Source: JBDRED01 sp043820025 [NCBI: Elusimicrobiota bacterium]
GTDB lineage: Bacteria; RUG730; JBDRED01
DNA length: 64,000 nt
Direction: 5' to 3'
Assembly: GCA_043820025.1 (NCBI GenBank)
Contig: JBDRED010000005.1
Span: 27,195-91,194 of the forward strand
The notes below the pieces were generated by a model. The model saw nothing but the letters and a program-made list of their open reading frames with translations. It had not been told where the DNA came from and did no database searches. The translations under genes and the position numbers were made by a program. This document shows, piece after piece, positions 43,114 to 51,658 of the stretch. Each line of letters begins with the position of its first letter. Position 1 is the stretch's first letter.

Positions 43114-45756
43114 ATGATAACCGGCGAGATTAGAAACAAGTATTTAAAATTCTTTGAAAGCAAGGGGCATACTGTTAAGCAAAGCGCTTCTCTTATTCCC
43201 TCAAATGATCCGTCGCTTCTTTTTACAAGCGCCGGCATGGTGCCGTTTAAAGACCTTTTTTTAGGCAAGGTAAAGGCGGAATATACGAGAGCTGTGTCTA
43301 TACAAAAATGCGTGCGCACAACAGATATTGATAATATCGGGCACACATCCAGGCATTTGACATTTTTTGAAATGATGGGCAACTTTTCATTTGGCGATTA
43401 TTTTAAAGAAGACGCGATAAATTGGGCATGGGAGTTTTTCATAGATGTTTTAAAACTTCCAAAAGAAAAACTTTATGTTACAGTTTTTAAAGACGATGAT
43501 GAGTCATTTAATCTTTGGGAAAAGCTAATTGATTCTAAAAGAATATATAAGCTTGGCGAGGATACGAATTTTTGGGCTATTGGCGATACAGGGCCGTGCG
43601 GGCCATGCTCTGAAATTCTTTTTGATATGGGCAAGGAAATGGGCTGCGGCAAAAAGGATTGCAAGCCCGGGTGTGATTGTGATAGGTATCTTGAGGTTTG
43701 GAATCTGGTTTTTACAGAGTTTGATAAACAAAAAGACGGTTCTTTAAAGCCTTTGCCCGGCAAAAACATTGATACAGGAATGGGACTTGAGAGATTAGCA
43801 AGCGTTGTCCAGGGCGTTCATTCGCCGTATGAGACTGATGTATTTAGAAATATTTATAAGCGGATTGAAGAACTTGGAAAAAAACAGAACGCTTCATTTA
43901 AGGTTAACGAGACAGCTTTTAGAATAATAAGCGATCATGCTCGAACAGCGACATTTTTGTTAGCTGATGGAGTAACTCCGTCCAATGAAGGAAGAGGTTA
44001 TGTGTTAAAGCGGCTTATAAGGCGCGCTGTTCGTCAGGGGCATATTATCGGATTGAATAATTTTTTCCATGAGGCGGCTCATAAGGTTATTGACGAGATG
44101 AGAGGAGCGTATCCTTATATTAGTGAAAAAGGCGCTTATATTGAGGAAATATTAAAATCAGAAGAAAGCAAATTTAAAGAGACATTAGAAACCGGAATAA
44201 AGCTGATAGATGAGCTTAAAGCGAAATATTCAAAGGATAAAATATTTCCCGGCAATGAATTATTTAAGCTTTTTGACACTTATGGTTTGCCTTTAGATTT
44301 TGCGAGAGACATAGCAAGAGACGAAGGCTATGATATAGACGAGAAAGGGTTTTATAAAGCAATGGAAGAACAGAAAAAACATTCGCGAAAAAATGTTGAG
44401 GGCTGGGGGGAAGATGATAAGTTAATATCCTCGCTTCAGAATAAGGTAAGGGAAGTGATTTTTGCAGGCTATGATAAGGAAGAATGTAATTCTGAAATTG
44501 TTGATATTATACAAAAGGACAAAGAGGTTAATAATATTAAAAAGGGCGATGAAGATACAGCCTTGATTCTTTCTGTCACTCCTTTTTACCCTGAGTCCGG
44601 AGGCCAGAGCTGCGATGTTGGAATAATTATTTCTAAAAATAATGCCAGGTTTGAGGTGACTGACACAAAAAAACCGGCTCCGGGAATAATTGTTCATTAT
44701 GGAAGTTTGGTTGAGGGAGAGCTCGCAGTAGGGGATTCGGTTATAGCAAAGATCAATATTAAGAATAGAGAAGATATAAGAAGAAATCATACTGCCACTC
44801 ATCTCTTGCAGGCTGTTCTTAGAAAGATATTAGGGCCGCATGTTGCGCAGCAGGGATCTTTGGTTTCTTCCGGCGGTTTTAGATTTGATTTTACGCACCC
44901 AAAAGCGATCCCGTCCGAGGAGATTATGAAAATTGAGGACGGAGTAAATGAAATTATTCAATCTAATTACTTAGTTAACAGCGAGGAAATGAGTATAAAT
45001 GACGCGCAGAAAAAAGGCGCGTTAGCGTTTTTTGGAGAAAAATATGGAGAGAAGGTCAGGGTTGTTTCTCTTTCATGCGATGAAAAAATAAGTATGGAGC
45101 TTTGCGGAGGCACGCACGCAAAAGCAACGGGAGAGATAGGATTATTCGTAATAGTTTCAGAGTCCGGCATTGCCGGCGGCGTGCGGCGCATAGAGGCTGT
45201 TACTGGCAGAGGAGCAATCGAATGGCTTAGGAAACAACGCGAATTGCTGCAGATAACAGCAAAGAGAATGAAGTCTTCAGTAGATGAAATTCCGGCGCAG
45301 GCTGAGAGCCTTATTAAAAAAATCAAGGACCAGGATAAAGAGATGGCAGAGCTAAAAATGAAAATTATGAAATATGAAAGCGCGTCATTGATAGAAAAAG
45401 CTGAAGATATGGGAGGAGTAAAAGTATTAAGCCATATTGTTTCTGGTATGCAGATAAATGAGATTAGGTCTCTTTGTGATATGTTAAAAGGAAAGATTGG
45501 CTCAGGTATTGTTTTTATTATCTTAGAAAATGAAGGCGGTAGTCAGCTGATCTGTTCTATTACCTCGGATTTAGTAAAGAATAAAAAACTAGACGCAAAA
45601 GCGTTATTGATGGATGCTGCGAGCAAGTTTGGCGGCGGCGGCGGCGGCAGGCCTGATATGGCTCAGGCAGGTTTAAAAACAAAAATTAAATCAGAGGAAA
45701 TAATAAAAGAATTCAAAAAAATAATCAAAGAAGCTTTAGAAAATATCAAACAATAA
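43114..45756 (+). CDS. alaS: Alanyl-tRNA synthetase
   Basis: An 880-aa class II enzyme. Start MITGEIRNKYLKFFESKGHT at ATG 43114 with AGGAG seven bases upstream (ATG 43093 would add seven residues). Catalytic core: SLLFTSAGMVPFKDLFLG, CVRTTDIDNIGHTSRHLTFF, ELLFDMG-type segment EILFDMG and GMGLERLASV. Editing domain: HTATHLLQAVL and CGGTHAKATGEIG, giving the zinc ligands. C-terminal C-Ala domain ends with SKFGGGGGGRPDMAQAG. Length matches the family. Confidence 0.97.
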   Translation: MITGEIRNKYLKFFESKGHTVKQSASLIPSNDPSLLFTSAGMVPFKDLFLGKVKAEYTRAVSIQKCVRTTDIDNIGHTSRHLTFFEMMGNFSFGDYFKEDAINWAWEFFIDVLKLPKEKLYVTVFKDDDESFNLWEKLIDSKRIYKLGEDTNFWAIGDTGPCGPCSEILFDMGKEMGCGKKDCKPGCDCDRYLEVWNLVFTEFDKQKDGSLKPLPGKNIDTGMGLERLASVVQGVHSPYETDVFRNIYKRIEELGKKQNASFKVNETAFRIISDHARTATFLLADGVTPSNEGRGYVLKRLIRRAVRQGHIIGLNNFFHEAAHKVIDEMRGAYPYISEKGAYIEEILKSEESKFKETLETGIKLIDELKAKYSKDKIFPGNELFKLFDTYGLPLDFARDIARDEGYDIDEKGFYKAMEEQKKHSRKNVEGWGEDDKLISSLQNKVREVIFAGYDKEECNSEIVDIIQKDKEVNNIKKGDEDTALILSVTPFYPESGGQSCDVGIIISKNNARFEVTDTKKPAPGIIVHYGSLVEGELAVGDSVIAKINIKNREDIRRNHTATHLLQAVLRKILGPHVAQQGSLVSSGGFRFDFTHPKAIPSEEIMKIEDGVNEIIQSNYLVNSEEMSINDAQKKGALAFFGEKYGEKVRVVSLSCDEKISMELCGGTHAKATGEIGLFVIVSESGIAGGVRRIEAVTGRGAIEWLRKQRELLQITAKRMKSSVDEIPAQAESLIKKIKDQDKEMAELKMKIMKYESASLIEKAEDMGGVKVLSHIVSGMQINEIRSLCDMLKGKIGSGIVFIILENEGGSQLICSITSDLVKNKKLDAKALLMDAASKFGGGGGGRPDMAQAGLKTKIKSEEIIKEFKKIIKEALENIKQ

Positions 45757-45765
45757 AGAGGGTTT

Positions 45766-46200
45766 ATGATAATTGGCGTTATTGGCGGAAGAGTTTGCAG
45801 TGATGATACAAAAAAGGCAGCGTTTAAAATCGGAGCGCATATAGCTGAGTCAGGGCACTATCTTATGTGCGGCGGATATTCGGGCGTAATGGAAGAGGCA
45901 TGCAGGGGGTGTAAGAGCAAGAATGGCACAACTATAGGCATATTAATGCACGAAGATAAAAGAGAGATGAATCCATACATAGATATTCCAATAGTTACAG
46001 CTATGAGTTTAGCAAGGAATGCTATAATTGTGAGGTCAGCTGATATACTTATAGCTTTTGAAGGAAGTTATGGCACGCTCTCAGAGATAGGTATGGGTTT
46101 AGCGCTAGAAAAACCAATAATTGGCTTTAAAACATGGGATATTAAAGGAATTACTACTGCAGACACAGTTGAGGATATAATCCGCAAATTACCGAACTGA
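45766..46200 (+). CDS. TIGR00725-type SLOG/LOG-like protein
   Basis: A 144-aa Rossmann-like protein of the TIGR00725 group, related to DprA and LOG lysine decarboxylase-like proteins. It shows IGVIGGRVCSDDTKKAAFKI, MCGGYSGVMEEACRGCKSKN with GTTIGIL, and EGSYGTLSEIGMGLALEKPI, the last replacing PGGxGTxxE of LOG enzymes. It probably binds a nucleotide or sugar-nucleotide; no activity is established for this group. It starts nine bases after alaS. Its last codons and stop lie in the palindrome at 46187. Confidence 0.8.
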   Translation: MIIGVIGGRVCSDDTKKAAFKIGAHIAESGHYLMCGGYSGVMEEACRGCKSKNGTTIGILMHEDKREMNPYIDIPIVTAMSLARNAIIVRSADILIAFEGSYGTLSEIGMGLALEKPIIGFKTWDIKGITTADTVEDIIRKLPN

Positions 46201-46268
46201 GGGACAGACCCCAAATTCGGTTACTCGGGAGTAACCGAATTTGGGGTCTGTCCCTCAGTTCGGTAATT
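46187..46268 (+). repeat. 40-bp perfect inverted repeat overlapping a gene end
   Basis: Arms 46187-46226 and 46229-46268 are perfect reverse complements with a two-base GG between. The core is GGGACAGACCCCAAATTCGG, of the 13555 family. It supplies the last codons and TGA (46198-46200) of the SLOG gene and ends 22 bases before the rplM promoter. Confidence 0.93.
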
Positions 46269-46289
46269 ACTATACCGACAAATATTTTC

Positions 46290-46318
46290 TTGACAATAAA
46301 ATTTCAAATTGATATATT
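46290..46318 (+). promoter_or_regulatory. Consensus promoter of rplM-rpsI
   Basis: TTGACA (46290-46295), 17-base spacer, TATATT (46313-46318). It stands 51 bases before the rplM ATG. Confidence 0.87.
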
Positions 46319-46368
46319 TAACGAATCTCATTAGAATTATACATAATATATAGGGCAGGTAAAAGACA

Positions 46369-46806
46369 ATGAAGACATATACAGCGAAGAAAGAAGATTT
46401 AAAACAAGAATGGTTTGTAATTGACGCAAAGGATAGAGTGCTTGGAAGGCTTGCGGTTAAGGTTGCAAATATACTTCGAGGCAAGACTAAGCCTATTTAC
46501 ACGCCGCATGTTGATACCGGCGACAATGTAGTTATAATAAACGCTGAAAAGGTTCGTTTAACAGGTAATAAGCTTAAACAAAAATTCGCGTTTAGGCATT
46601 CCGGTTACCCGGGCGGAGATACTCTAACTCGTTATGATATACTTATGAAAGAAAAGCCTGAACAGGCAATACTCTTGGCAGTTCGCGGTATGCTTCCAAA
46701 AAACAAACTGCGTGCTGTGTTTATGAAGAAACTGCATGTTTATAAAGGTGTTGAGCATCCGCATTCAGCTCAACAGCCAAAAGAATTAAATATTCCAACT
46801 AATTAG
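46369..46806 (+). CDS. rplM: 50S ribosomal protein L13
   Basis: A 145-aa uL13. Motifs: [51 protein letters not shown], the HSGYPGG segment and [20 protein letters not shown] with YKG. It heads the usual rplM-rpsI pair under a near-consensus promoter. The leader has no terminator-like stem after the promoter, so autogenous control by a leader is not evident. Confidence 0.97.
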   Translation: MKTYTAKKEDLKQEWFVIDAKDRVLGRLAVKVANILRGKTKPIYTPHVDTGDNVVIINAEKVRLTGNKLKQKFAFRHSGYPGGDTLTRYDILMKEKPEQAILLAVRGMLPKNKLRAVFMKKLHVYKGVEHPHSAQQPKELNIPTN

Positions 46807-46819
46807 AGAGGAAGTAATT

Positions 46820-47221
46820 ATGGCGCATACTATGACAGAATTTTGGGCAACAGGAAGAAGAAAGAGTTCAGTAGCAAGGGTTAAATTAATACCCGGTAAT
46901 GGATCTATTTTAGTTAATAGAAAGACTATAGAAAACTATTTCGGCGGCTTGTCGCAAATTAAAAATGAAATTTTACTGCCTTTAGAATTAACCAAAACAT
47001 TAACGAAATATGATGTAAGAATAAATGTTCAAGGCGGCGGCACAACAGGCCAGGCCGGAGCAATAAGACATGGCATAGCAAGAGCATTAGCAGGTTTAGA
47101 CGAAGCAAATAAAACAATTCTAAAAAAACAAGGGTTACTTACTCGAGATTCAAGAATGGTTGAGAGAAAGAAACCCGGACGTCCTAAGGCTCGCAAACGA
47201 TTCCAATTCTCTAAACGATAA
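46820..47221 (+). CDS. rpsI: 30S ribosomal protein S9
   Basis: A 133-aa uS9. It has [20 protein letters not shown], the [19 protein letters not shown] core and a basic end [20 protein letters not shown] followed by QFSKR, whose final Lys-Arg reaches the P-site tRNA in ribosome structures. AGAGGAAG precedes the ATG. It lies 13 bases after rplM, the normal arrangement. Confidence 0.97.
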   Translation: MAHTMTEFWATGRRKSSVARVKLIPGNGSILVNRKTIENYFGGLSQIKNEILLPLELTKTLTKYDVRINVQGGGTTGQAGAIRHGIARALAGLDEANKTILKKQGLLTRDSRMVERKKPGRPKARKRFQFSKR

Positions 47222-47269
47222 TCTTTTTTTTAAAACCAGGGAAATATGATACAGGAGGACTATACCTAC

Positions 47270-48460
47270 ATGAAGTTGTCTAAAAGAGTAGAGAAAATAA
47301 GCGCGTCAATAACACTCGCGATTTCTGCTAAAGCAAAGATGATGAAAGAAAAAGGCGAGCCTGTTATTGGATTTGGCGCCGGAGAACCTGATTTTGACAC
47401 TCCGGATTATATTAAGGATGCGGCAAAAAAGGCAATAGATAACGGATATACAAAATACACTCCAAATGCAGGTATGCCTGATCTTAAAAATGCTATATGC
47501 GAGAAATTTGAGCGTGATAATGGTTTAAAATATAAACCAAATCAAATAATTGTTTCAAATGGGGCTAAACAGTCTCTTTTTAACGCTATTTGCGCTATAT
47601 GCAATGAAGGCGATGAGGTTATAATAATAGCGCCATATTGGGTGACATATTACGAACAGATATCATTTACCGGAGCAAAACCTGTTATTGTGTATTCTAA
47701 CATGAATGATGGGTTCAAGGCTCCTTTAAAGAGAATAAAGGACGCAATAACAAAAAAAACAAAAGCAATTATAATAAACAGCCCATGTAATCCAACAGGC
47801 GCAGTGTGCTCGAAGAGCGAACTTTCAGGTATAGCTGAAATAGCTGTGGCAAACGATATATTCGTTATTTCCGACGAGATATATGAAGAAATAATCTATG
47901 ACACTGAACATATCAGCATTGCTTCATTGGGCGAGGAAATAAAAAAGAAAACTATAGTAATAAATGGCGTATCAAAGTCGTATTCTATGACCGGCTGGCG
48001 TATAGGTTACGCTGCAGCGGAAAAGGAAATAATTGACGCTATGGATAGATTTCAAAGTCATACAACGTCAAACGCGAATTCTATAGCGCAGAAGGCTGCG
48101 ATTAGCGCTTTAACAGGGAATAAGGATGCAGTAAAAGAGATGGTTAGGCATTTTAAAGAAAGACGCGATTATATAGTTAATGCTCTAAATGAAATTGATG
48201 GAGTTAAATGCAATATGCCGCAAGGCGCGTTTTACGTTTTTCCGGATATAAGCGCGCATATAGGCAAGACTATTAATGGCAAAAGAATCAGCGGATCATT
48301 GGAATTTTGCGAGGCGTTATTAGAAGAAGAAATGGTTGCGGTTGTGCCTGGCGAGGATTTTGGCGAAAACAATGCCGTTCGTCTTTCATACGCTCTAAGT
48401 TTAGATAATATTAAAACCGGAATAGAAAGATTTAAAAAATTTATTTTGAAGTTAAAATAA
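47270..48460 (+). CDS. Class I aspartate-type aminotransferase
   Basis: A 396-aa PLP enzyme of the AspB/Ib class I group. Features: VIGFGAGEPDFDTPDYIKDA, GYTKYTPNAG, APYWVTYYEQISFTG, NSPCNPTGAV, the PLP lysine in NGVSKSYSMTGWRIGYAA, and the late Arg in NAVRLSYAL. It probably forms aspartate and may accept related amino acids. Start: ATG 47270 with AGGAGG eleven bases upstream; ATG 47246 with AGGGAA is possible. It stands before a homocitrate/isopropylmalate-synthase-like gene. Confidence 0.88.
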   Translation: MKLSKRVEKISASITLAISAKAKMMKEKGEPVIGFGAGEPDFDTPDYIKDAAKKAIDNGYTKYTPNAGMPDLKNAICEKFERDNGLKYKPNQIIVSNGAKQSLFNAICAICNEGDEVIIIAPYWVTYYEQISFTGAKPVIVYSNMNDGFKAPLKRIKDAITKKTKAIIINSPCNPTGAVCSKSELSGIAEIAVANDIFVISDEIYEEIIYDTEHISIASLGEEIKKKTIVINGVSKSYSMTGWRIGYAAAEKEIIDAMDRFQSHTTSNANSIAQKAAISALTGNKDAVKEMVRHFKERRDYIVNALNEIDGVKCNMPQGAFYVFPDISAHIGKTINGKRISGSLEFCEALLEEEMVAVVPGEDFGENNAVRLSYALSLDNIKTGIERFKKFILKLK

Positions 48461-48491
48461 AAGTGTTATTTTTAAACGTAGGAGGTTGATT

Positions 48492-49730
48492 ATGTCAAAA
48501 AACAAAATATATATTATTGATGTTACAAACAGGGATGGCGTACAGACCGCATGTTTAGGATTGGCAAAGCTTGAAAAAACACTTGTTAATAAATACTTGG
48601 CTGAGATGGGAGTTTTTCAGTCAGAATTTGGTTTCCCGTTGACAAAGCATGAGACTAATTATTTGAGGGCGAATCTTGAGCTGGGGAAAAAAGGATTTTT
48701 TAAGGGTATGAGGCTTAGCGGCTGGATAAGGGCTATAGAGTCAGATGTTGTTGCGGCTAAACTGCTGGTGCCTGAATTAAAATATATAAATCTTTCGATA
48801 TCAACTTCTGATCAGATGATTACGCATAAATTTAAGGGTAAAATTGATAGAAGTATGGTTATTTCTCAGATGCAGAAAGCTGTTAAAAAATCTAGAGAAT
48901 TAGGAATAAAAGGCATAGGGGTTAATGCTGAAGACGCGTCACGCAGTGATTTGGATTACTTAGTGGAATTTGTCAAAGCCGCAAAGGATGCCGGCGCTGA
49001 CAGGTTTAGGTATTGTGACACACTGGGTTATGACAGTCCTTTCTCTATTTATGCTCGTATAAAATATATTCTTGATAGAGTAAGTATTCCGGTTGAACTG
49101 CATTGCCATAATGATTTAGGCATGGTAGTTGCTACCAGTATATGCGGCGCTCAAGCCGCTTTGGATTCAGGAGTAGACGCGTACATTAATACGACTATAA
49201 ATGGAATGGGAGAGCGCGCCGGTAATGCTGATCTTGTGTCTGTTATTCTTGCTGTGTTAAAATCAAGCGGTTTCTCGGAACAATACCAGTTAGACAAAAA
49301 AATTAATCTTAAAAAAGCGTGGAAGATAGCAAAGTACGCTTCTTACGCGTTTGGAGTTCCGATTCCGATTAATCAGCCGGGCGTTGGCGCAAACGCATTT
49401 GCGCATGAATCAGGTATACATGCTGATGGGGCGTTAAAGGATCGTAGAAATTATGAGTTATACGACTATGAAGAGCTTGGACGCGGAGACGCGGAGATTA
49501 TTGAAACCGGGCGTATGATAACCACTGGCGAGTATGGCGGTATAAAGGGCTTTAGAAATGTATATGGTAAGATGGAAATTAAGTTTAAAGATGAAGAGGA
49601 AGCTAATGAAATATTAGACCTCGTTAGATACGCGAATGTCCATACTCAAAAACCATTAGTTGAAGATGAGCTCAAGTTTATAGCAAAGTATCCAAAACAA
49701 GCGCGTAAAATACTTACAGTTGCGCCATAA
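48492..49730 (+). CDS. DRE-TIM metallolyase, homocitrate/isopropylmalate-synthase-like
   Basis: A 412-aa member of the HMGL-like/DRE-TIM family. The metal and substrate signature is IIDVTNRDGVQTACLGLA (Arg-Asp in the first strand) and the HxH motif in VELHCHNDLGMVVATSICGA; NTTINGMGERAGNADL and AFAHESGIHADGAL follow. It condenses acetyl-CoA with a 2-keto acid if typical, but homocitrate, isopropylmalate and citramalate cannot be told apart by eye. It lacks the long LeuA regulatory domain. Start ATG 48492 with GGAGG six bases before. Confidence 0.82.
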   Translation: MSKNKIYIIDVTNRDGVQTACLGLAKLEKTLVNKYLAEMGVFQSEFGFPLTKHETNYLRANLELGKKGFFKGMRLSGWIRAIESDVVAAKLLVPELKYINLSISTSDQMITHKFKGKIDRSMVISQMQKAVKKSRELGIKGIGVNAEDASRSDLDYLVEFVKAAKDAGADRFRYCDTLGYDSPFSIYARIKYILDRVSIPVELHCHNDLGMVVATSICGAQAALDSGVDAYINTTINGMGERAGNADLVSVILAVLKSSGFSEQYQLDKKINLKKAWKIAKYASYAFGVPIPINQPGVGANAFAHESGIHADGALKDRRNYELYDYEELGRGDAEIIETGRMITTGEYGGIKGFRNVYGKMEIKFKDEEEANEILDLVRYANVHTQKPLVEDELKFIAKYPKQARKILTVAP

Positions 49731-49770
49731 TCGTAAAGCGTTGCGCGCAGATCGTAAATAATATTAATAC

Positions 49771-49807
49771 AAGGGACAGCCCCTCAAAGCGGGACTGTCC
49801 CTTTTTT
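49771..49807 (+). terminator. Palindrome with T-run (GGGACAG family), probable terminator
   Basis: AAGGGACAGCCCC-type left arm at 49771-49783 pairs with GGGACTGTCCCTT at 49791-49803 (one mismatch), loop TCAAAGC, then six T. It resembles the GGGACAGACCCC repeats but also ends the synthase gene 40 bases upstream. Confidence 0.8.
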
Positions 49808-49856
49808 CAGTTTTTTGATTCTGTATTCTGAATTCAATTTTGCATATTTTCCATGC

Positions 49857-49884
49857 TTGACTTGCAGGAATAGAGTTGTATAAT
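49857..49884 (+). promoter_or_regulatory. Promoter of greA-tol-pal cluster
   Basis: TTGACT (49857-49862), 16-base spacer, perfect TATAAT (49879-49884), 38 bases before the greA ATG. It could drive the whole group to the Crp/Fnr gene, where spacing is short. Confidence 0.85.
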
Positions 49885-49921
49885 AATACATAAAACGCAT
49901 ACATTTTAGGGGGAAAAGAAA

Positions 49922-50392
49922 ATGTCAGATAAGGTGTATTTAACTCATGAAGGATATAAAAAATTAAAAGATGAATTAGACCATCTTAAGAAAGTTGAGC
50001 GGAGGCAAATCGCTCAGCAAATAAAGGAAGCGCGCGAACAAGGAGACCTTTCGGAAAACGCTGAGTATGACGCGGCAAAGGAGAAACAGGCGAGAAATGA
50101 GTATAGAATTCACATGCTCCAGGAAAAATTAAGCTTGGTGGAAATTATTAAAATTGGCAAAGGCGATTCTAAAGAAGTTGTTGTTGGGTCAAGTGTTGAG
50201 TTGGAGAATCTGAATGATAAAACAAAACTAACATATACCCTGGTTGACGCTTCTGAAGCTGATTTTGGTTCAGGAAAAATTTCTATAAGTTCGCCGGTAG
50301 CGCAGGGGTTGCTTGGCCACAAACAAGGAGAAGAGGTGGAGATTGTTATTCCAGCAGGAATTCTCAAATTTAAGATAATCTCTATCTTCTAA
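49922..50392 (+). CDS. greA: Transcription elongation factor GreA
   Basis: A 156-aa GreA. N-terminal coiled coil with VYLTHEGYKKLKDELDHLKK, REQGDLSENAEYDAAKEKQA carrying the acidic tip (Asp-x-x-Glu), and the C-terminal FKBP-like domain with ISSPVAQGLLGHKQGEEVEI. It rescues backtracked RNA polymerase by stimulating cleavage. GGGGG lies 9 bases before ATG. It is the first gene after a consensus promoter and precedes pal by 13 bases. Confidence 0.97.
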   Translation: MSDKVYLTHEGYKKLKDELDHLKKVERRQIAQQIKEAREQGDLSENAEYDAAKEKQARNEYRIHMLQEKLSLVEIIKIGKGDSKEVVVGSSVELENLNDKTKLTYTLVDASEADFGSGKISISSPVAQGLLGHKQGEEVEIVIPAGILKFKIISIF

Positions 50393-50405
50393 GGAGGAAT
50401 AGAAT

Positions 50406-50927
50406 ATGATACATTTTAAACATGTATTATTCGCTATGCTGGTAAGTATTTTTTTATTTGGATGTTCTAAGTCGCCAATCAAGGACGAGCTGGATGTCGT
50501 AAATGATATAAAAGACTCGGGTAATCTTTCAGAACCATCAATTCGCGATACAGATTTTGATGCGACAAATAGTCTTAACACTATATATTTTGAGTATGAC
50601 CAGGCAAGTCTGTCTGACTCTGCGAGAAATATTTTGGGAAATAATGCGGATTGGTTAAAGGAAAATAATAAGGGCGTGGTTTTAGTTGAAGGCCACACGG
50701 ATGAGAGAGGCACTACGGAGTATAACCTCGCTCTTGGACAAAAACGCGCTACTGCGGTAAGAAATTATTTGATATACCTGGGTATTGAGGCTGACCGCAT
50801 AGCTACTATTAGTTATGGCGAAGAAAAACCGGCGCTTAGCGGTTTTGGCGAGAGTGTGTGGGTAAAGAACAGAAGAGTTGAATTTGTTTGTTCAAGGATT
50901 GCTAATCAAGAGGTAATAAAGAAATAA
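50406..50927 (+). CDS. pal: Peptidoglycan-associated lipoprotein Pal
   Basis: A 173-aa outer-membrane lipoprotein. Lipobox LFGC at Cys20 after a short signal peptide. The OmpA-like domain (about 60-168) has IYFEYDQASLSDSARNIL, VEGHTDERGTTEYNLALGQK and RATAVRNYLIYLGIEADRIA, with VWVKNRRVEF at the end, the residues that bind diaminopimelate in peptidoglycan. It links outer membrane and wall and pairs with TolB. AAGGAGG is nine bases upstream. One base overlaps cpoB (TAATG). Confidence 0.94.
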   Translation: MIHFKHVLFAMLVSIFLFGCSKSPIKDELDVVNDIKDSGNLSEPSIRDTDFDATNSLNTIYFEYDQASLSDSARNILGNNADWLKENNKGVVLVEGHTDERGTTEYNLALGQKRATAVRNYLIYLGIEADRIATISYGEEKPALSGFGESVWVKNRRVEFVCSRIANQEVIKK

Positions 50928-51658
50928 TGAGAAAAATTAAATATTTATTATTTTTAATTTTTGTGTCAATGTTTCTGTCAGGCTGTTTTGCTACAAGACA
51001 GGACGCTATTAATATCAGGCTTGAATTAAGATCTCTGCATCAAGAACTGGCGCAGATCAAGAAAAACCAGGCAGATATGATAACAGATATTGAACAGCAG
51101 ACTACATATCTTATGCAGATTGGCGGAAAGGTTGACGAGAGTAATGACAGCGTTAATAACCAGTTCAATAAAATATCATTTAAGCAGGATACTTTGAAGG
51201 AACTGACTCAGCGTTTGCAGGGTGTTGAAGACAGGCTTTATAAACTTTGGGTATCGACTATGCCGTTAAGAAGCGCGTTGCCGGAGGAGATTTATGAGAC
51301 TGCGAGGGAAGATTTTGATAAAGGCAGATATGATGTAGCAGAGTCTGGTTTTAAAAAGTTTCTGCAGGATTATCCTAATACGGAATTCGCTGTTTATGCG
51401 CAATATGGCCTTGCGGACTCATTATATATGCAGGAAAAATGGCAGGATGCTATTCAGAAATACGATATTTTCTTAAATCTTTATTCAACTAATGAGTTAG
51501 CGCCAAGAGCATTGTTGAAAAAGGCGATATGCTTAAAAGCGCTGGGCGAACATATATATGCGAAAAAGGTTCTGGAATTAATAATAAATAAATTTCCTGA
51601 CACTGAAGACGCAAAATATGCTAAGGAAGAGATGGATACGGTTGTTTTAAATGATTAG
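50927..51658 (+). CDS. cpoB: Tol-Pal accessory protein CpoB (YbgF)
   Basis: A 243-aa lipoprotein (lipobox LSGC, Cys20 region SGCFATRQ), not the soluble periplasmic form of E. coli. A coiled coil follows (LRSLHQELAQIKKNQADMIT), then two to three TPRs from about 125 (AREDFDKGRYDVAESGFKKF, LADSLYMQEKWQDAIQKYDI). CpoB co-ordinates Tol with peptidoglycan synthesis at division. It overlaps tolA by eight bases and is part of the same operon. Confidence 0.87.
   Translation: MRKIKYLLFLIFVSMFLSGCFATRQDAINIRLELRSLHQELAQIKKNQADMITDIEQQTTYLMQIGGKVDESNDSVNNQFNKISFKQDTLKELTQRLQGVEDRLYKLWVSTMPLRSALPEEIYETAREDFDKGRYDVAESGFKKFLQDYPNTEFAVYAQYGLADSLYMQEKWQDAIQKYDIFLNLYSTNELAPRALLKKAICLKALGEHIYAKKVLELIINKFPDTEDAKYAKEEMDTVVLND

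Noticed and set aside
42939-43382. 147-aa minus-strand ORF over the alaS start
   Set aside because: Antisense to conserved AlaS sequence and to a palindrome; no family features.
13555-46268. CRISPR array made of the palindromic repeats
   Set aside because: Copies are far apart, of different sizes, and have no regular spacers or cas genes nearby.
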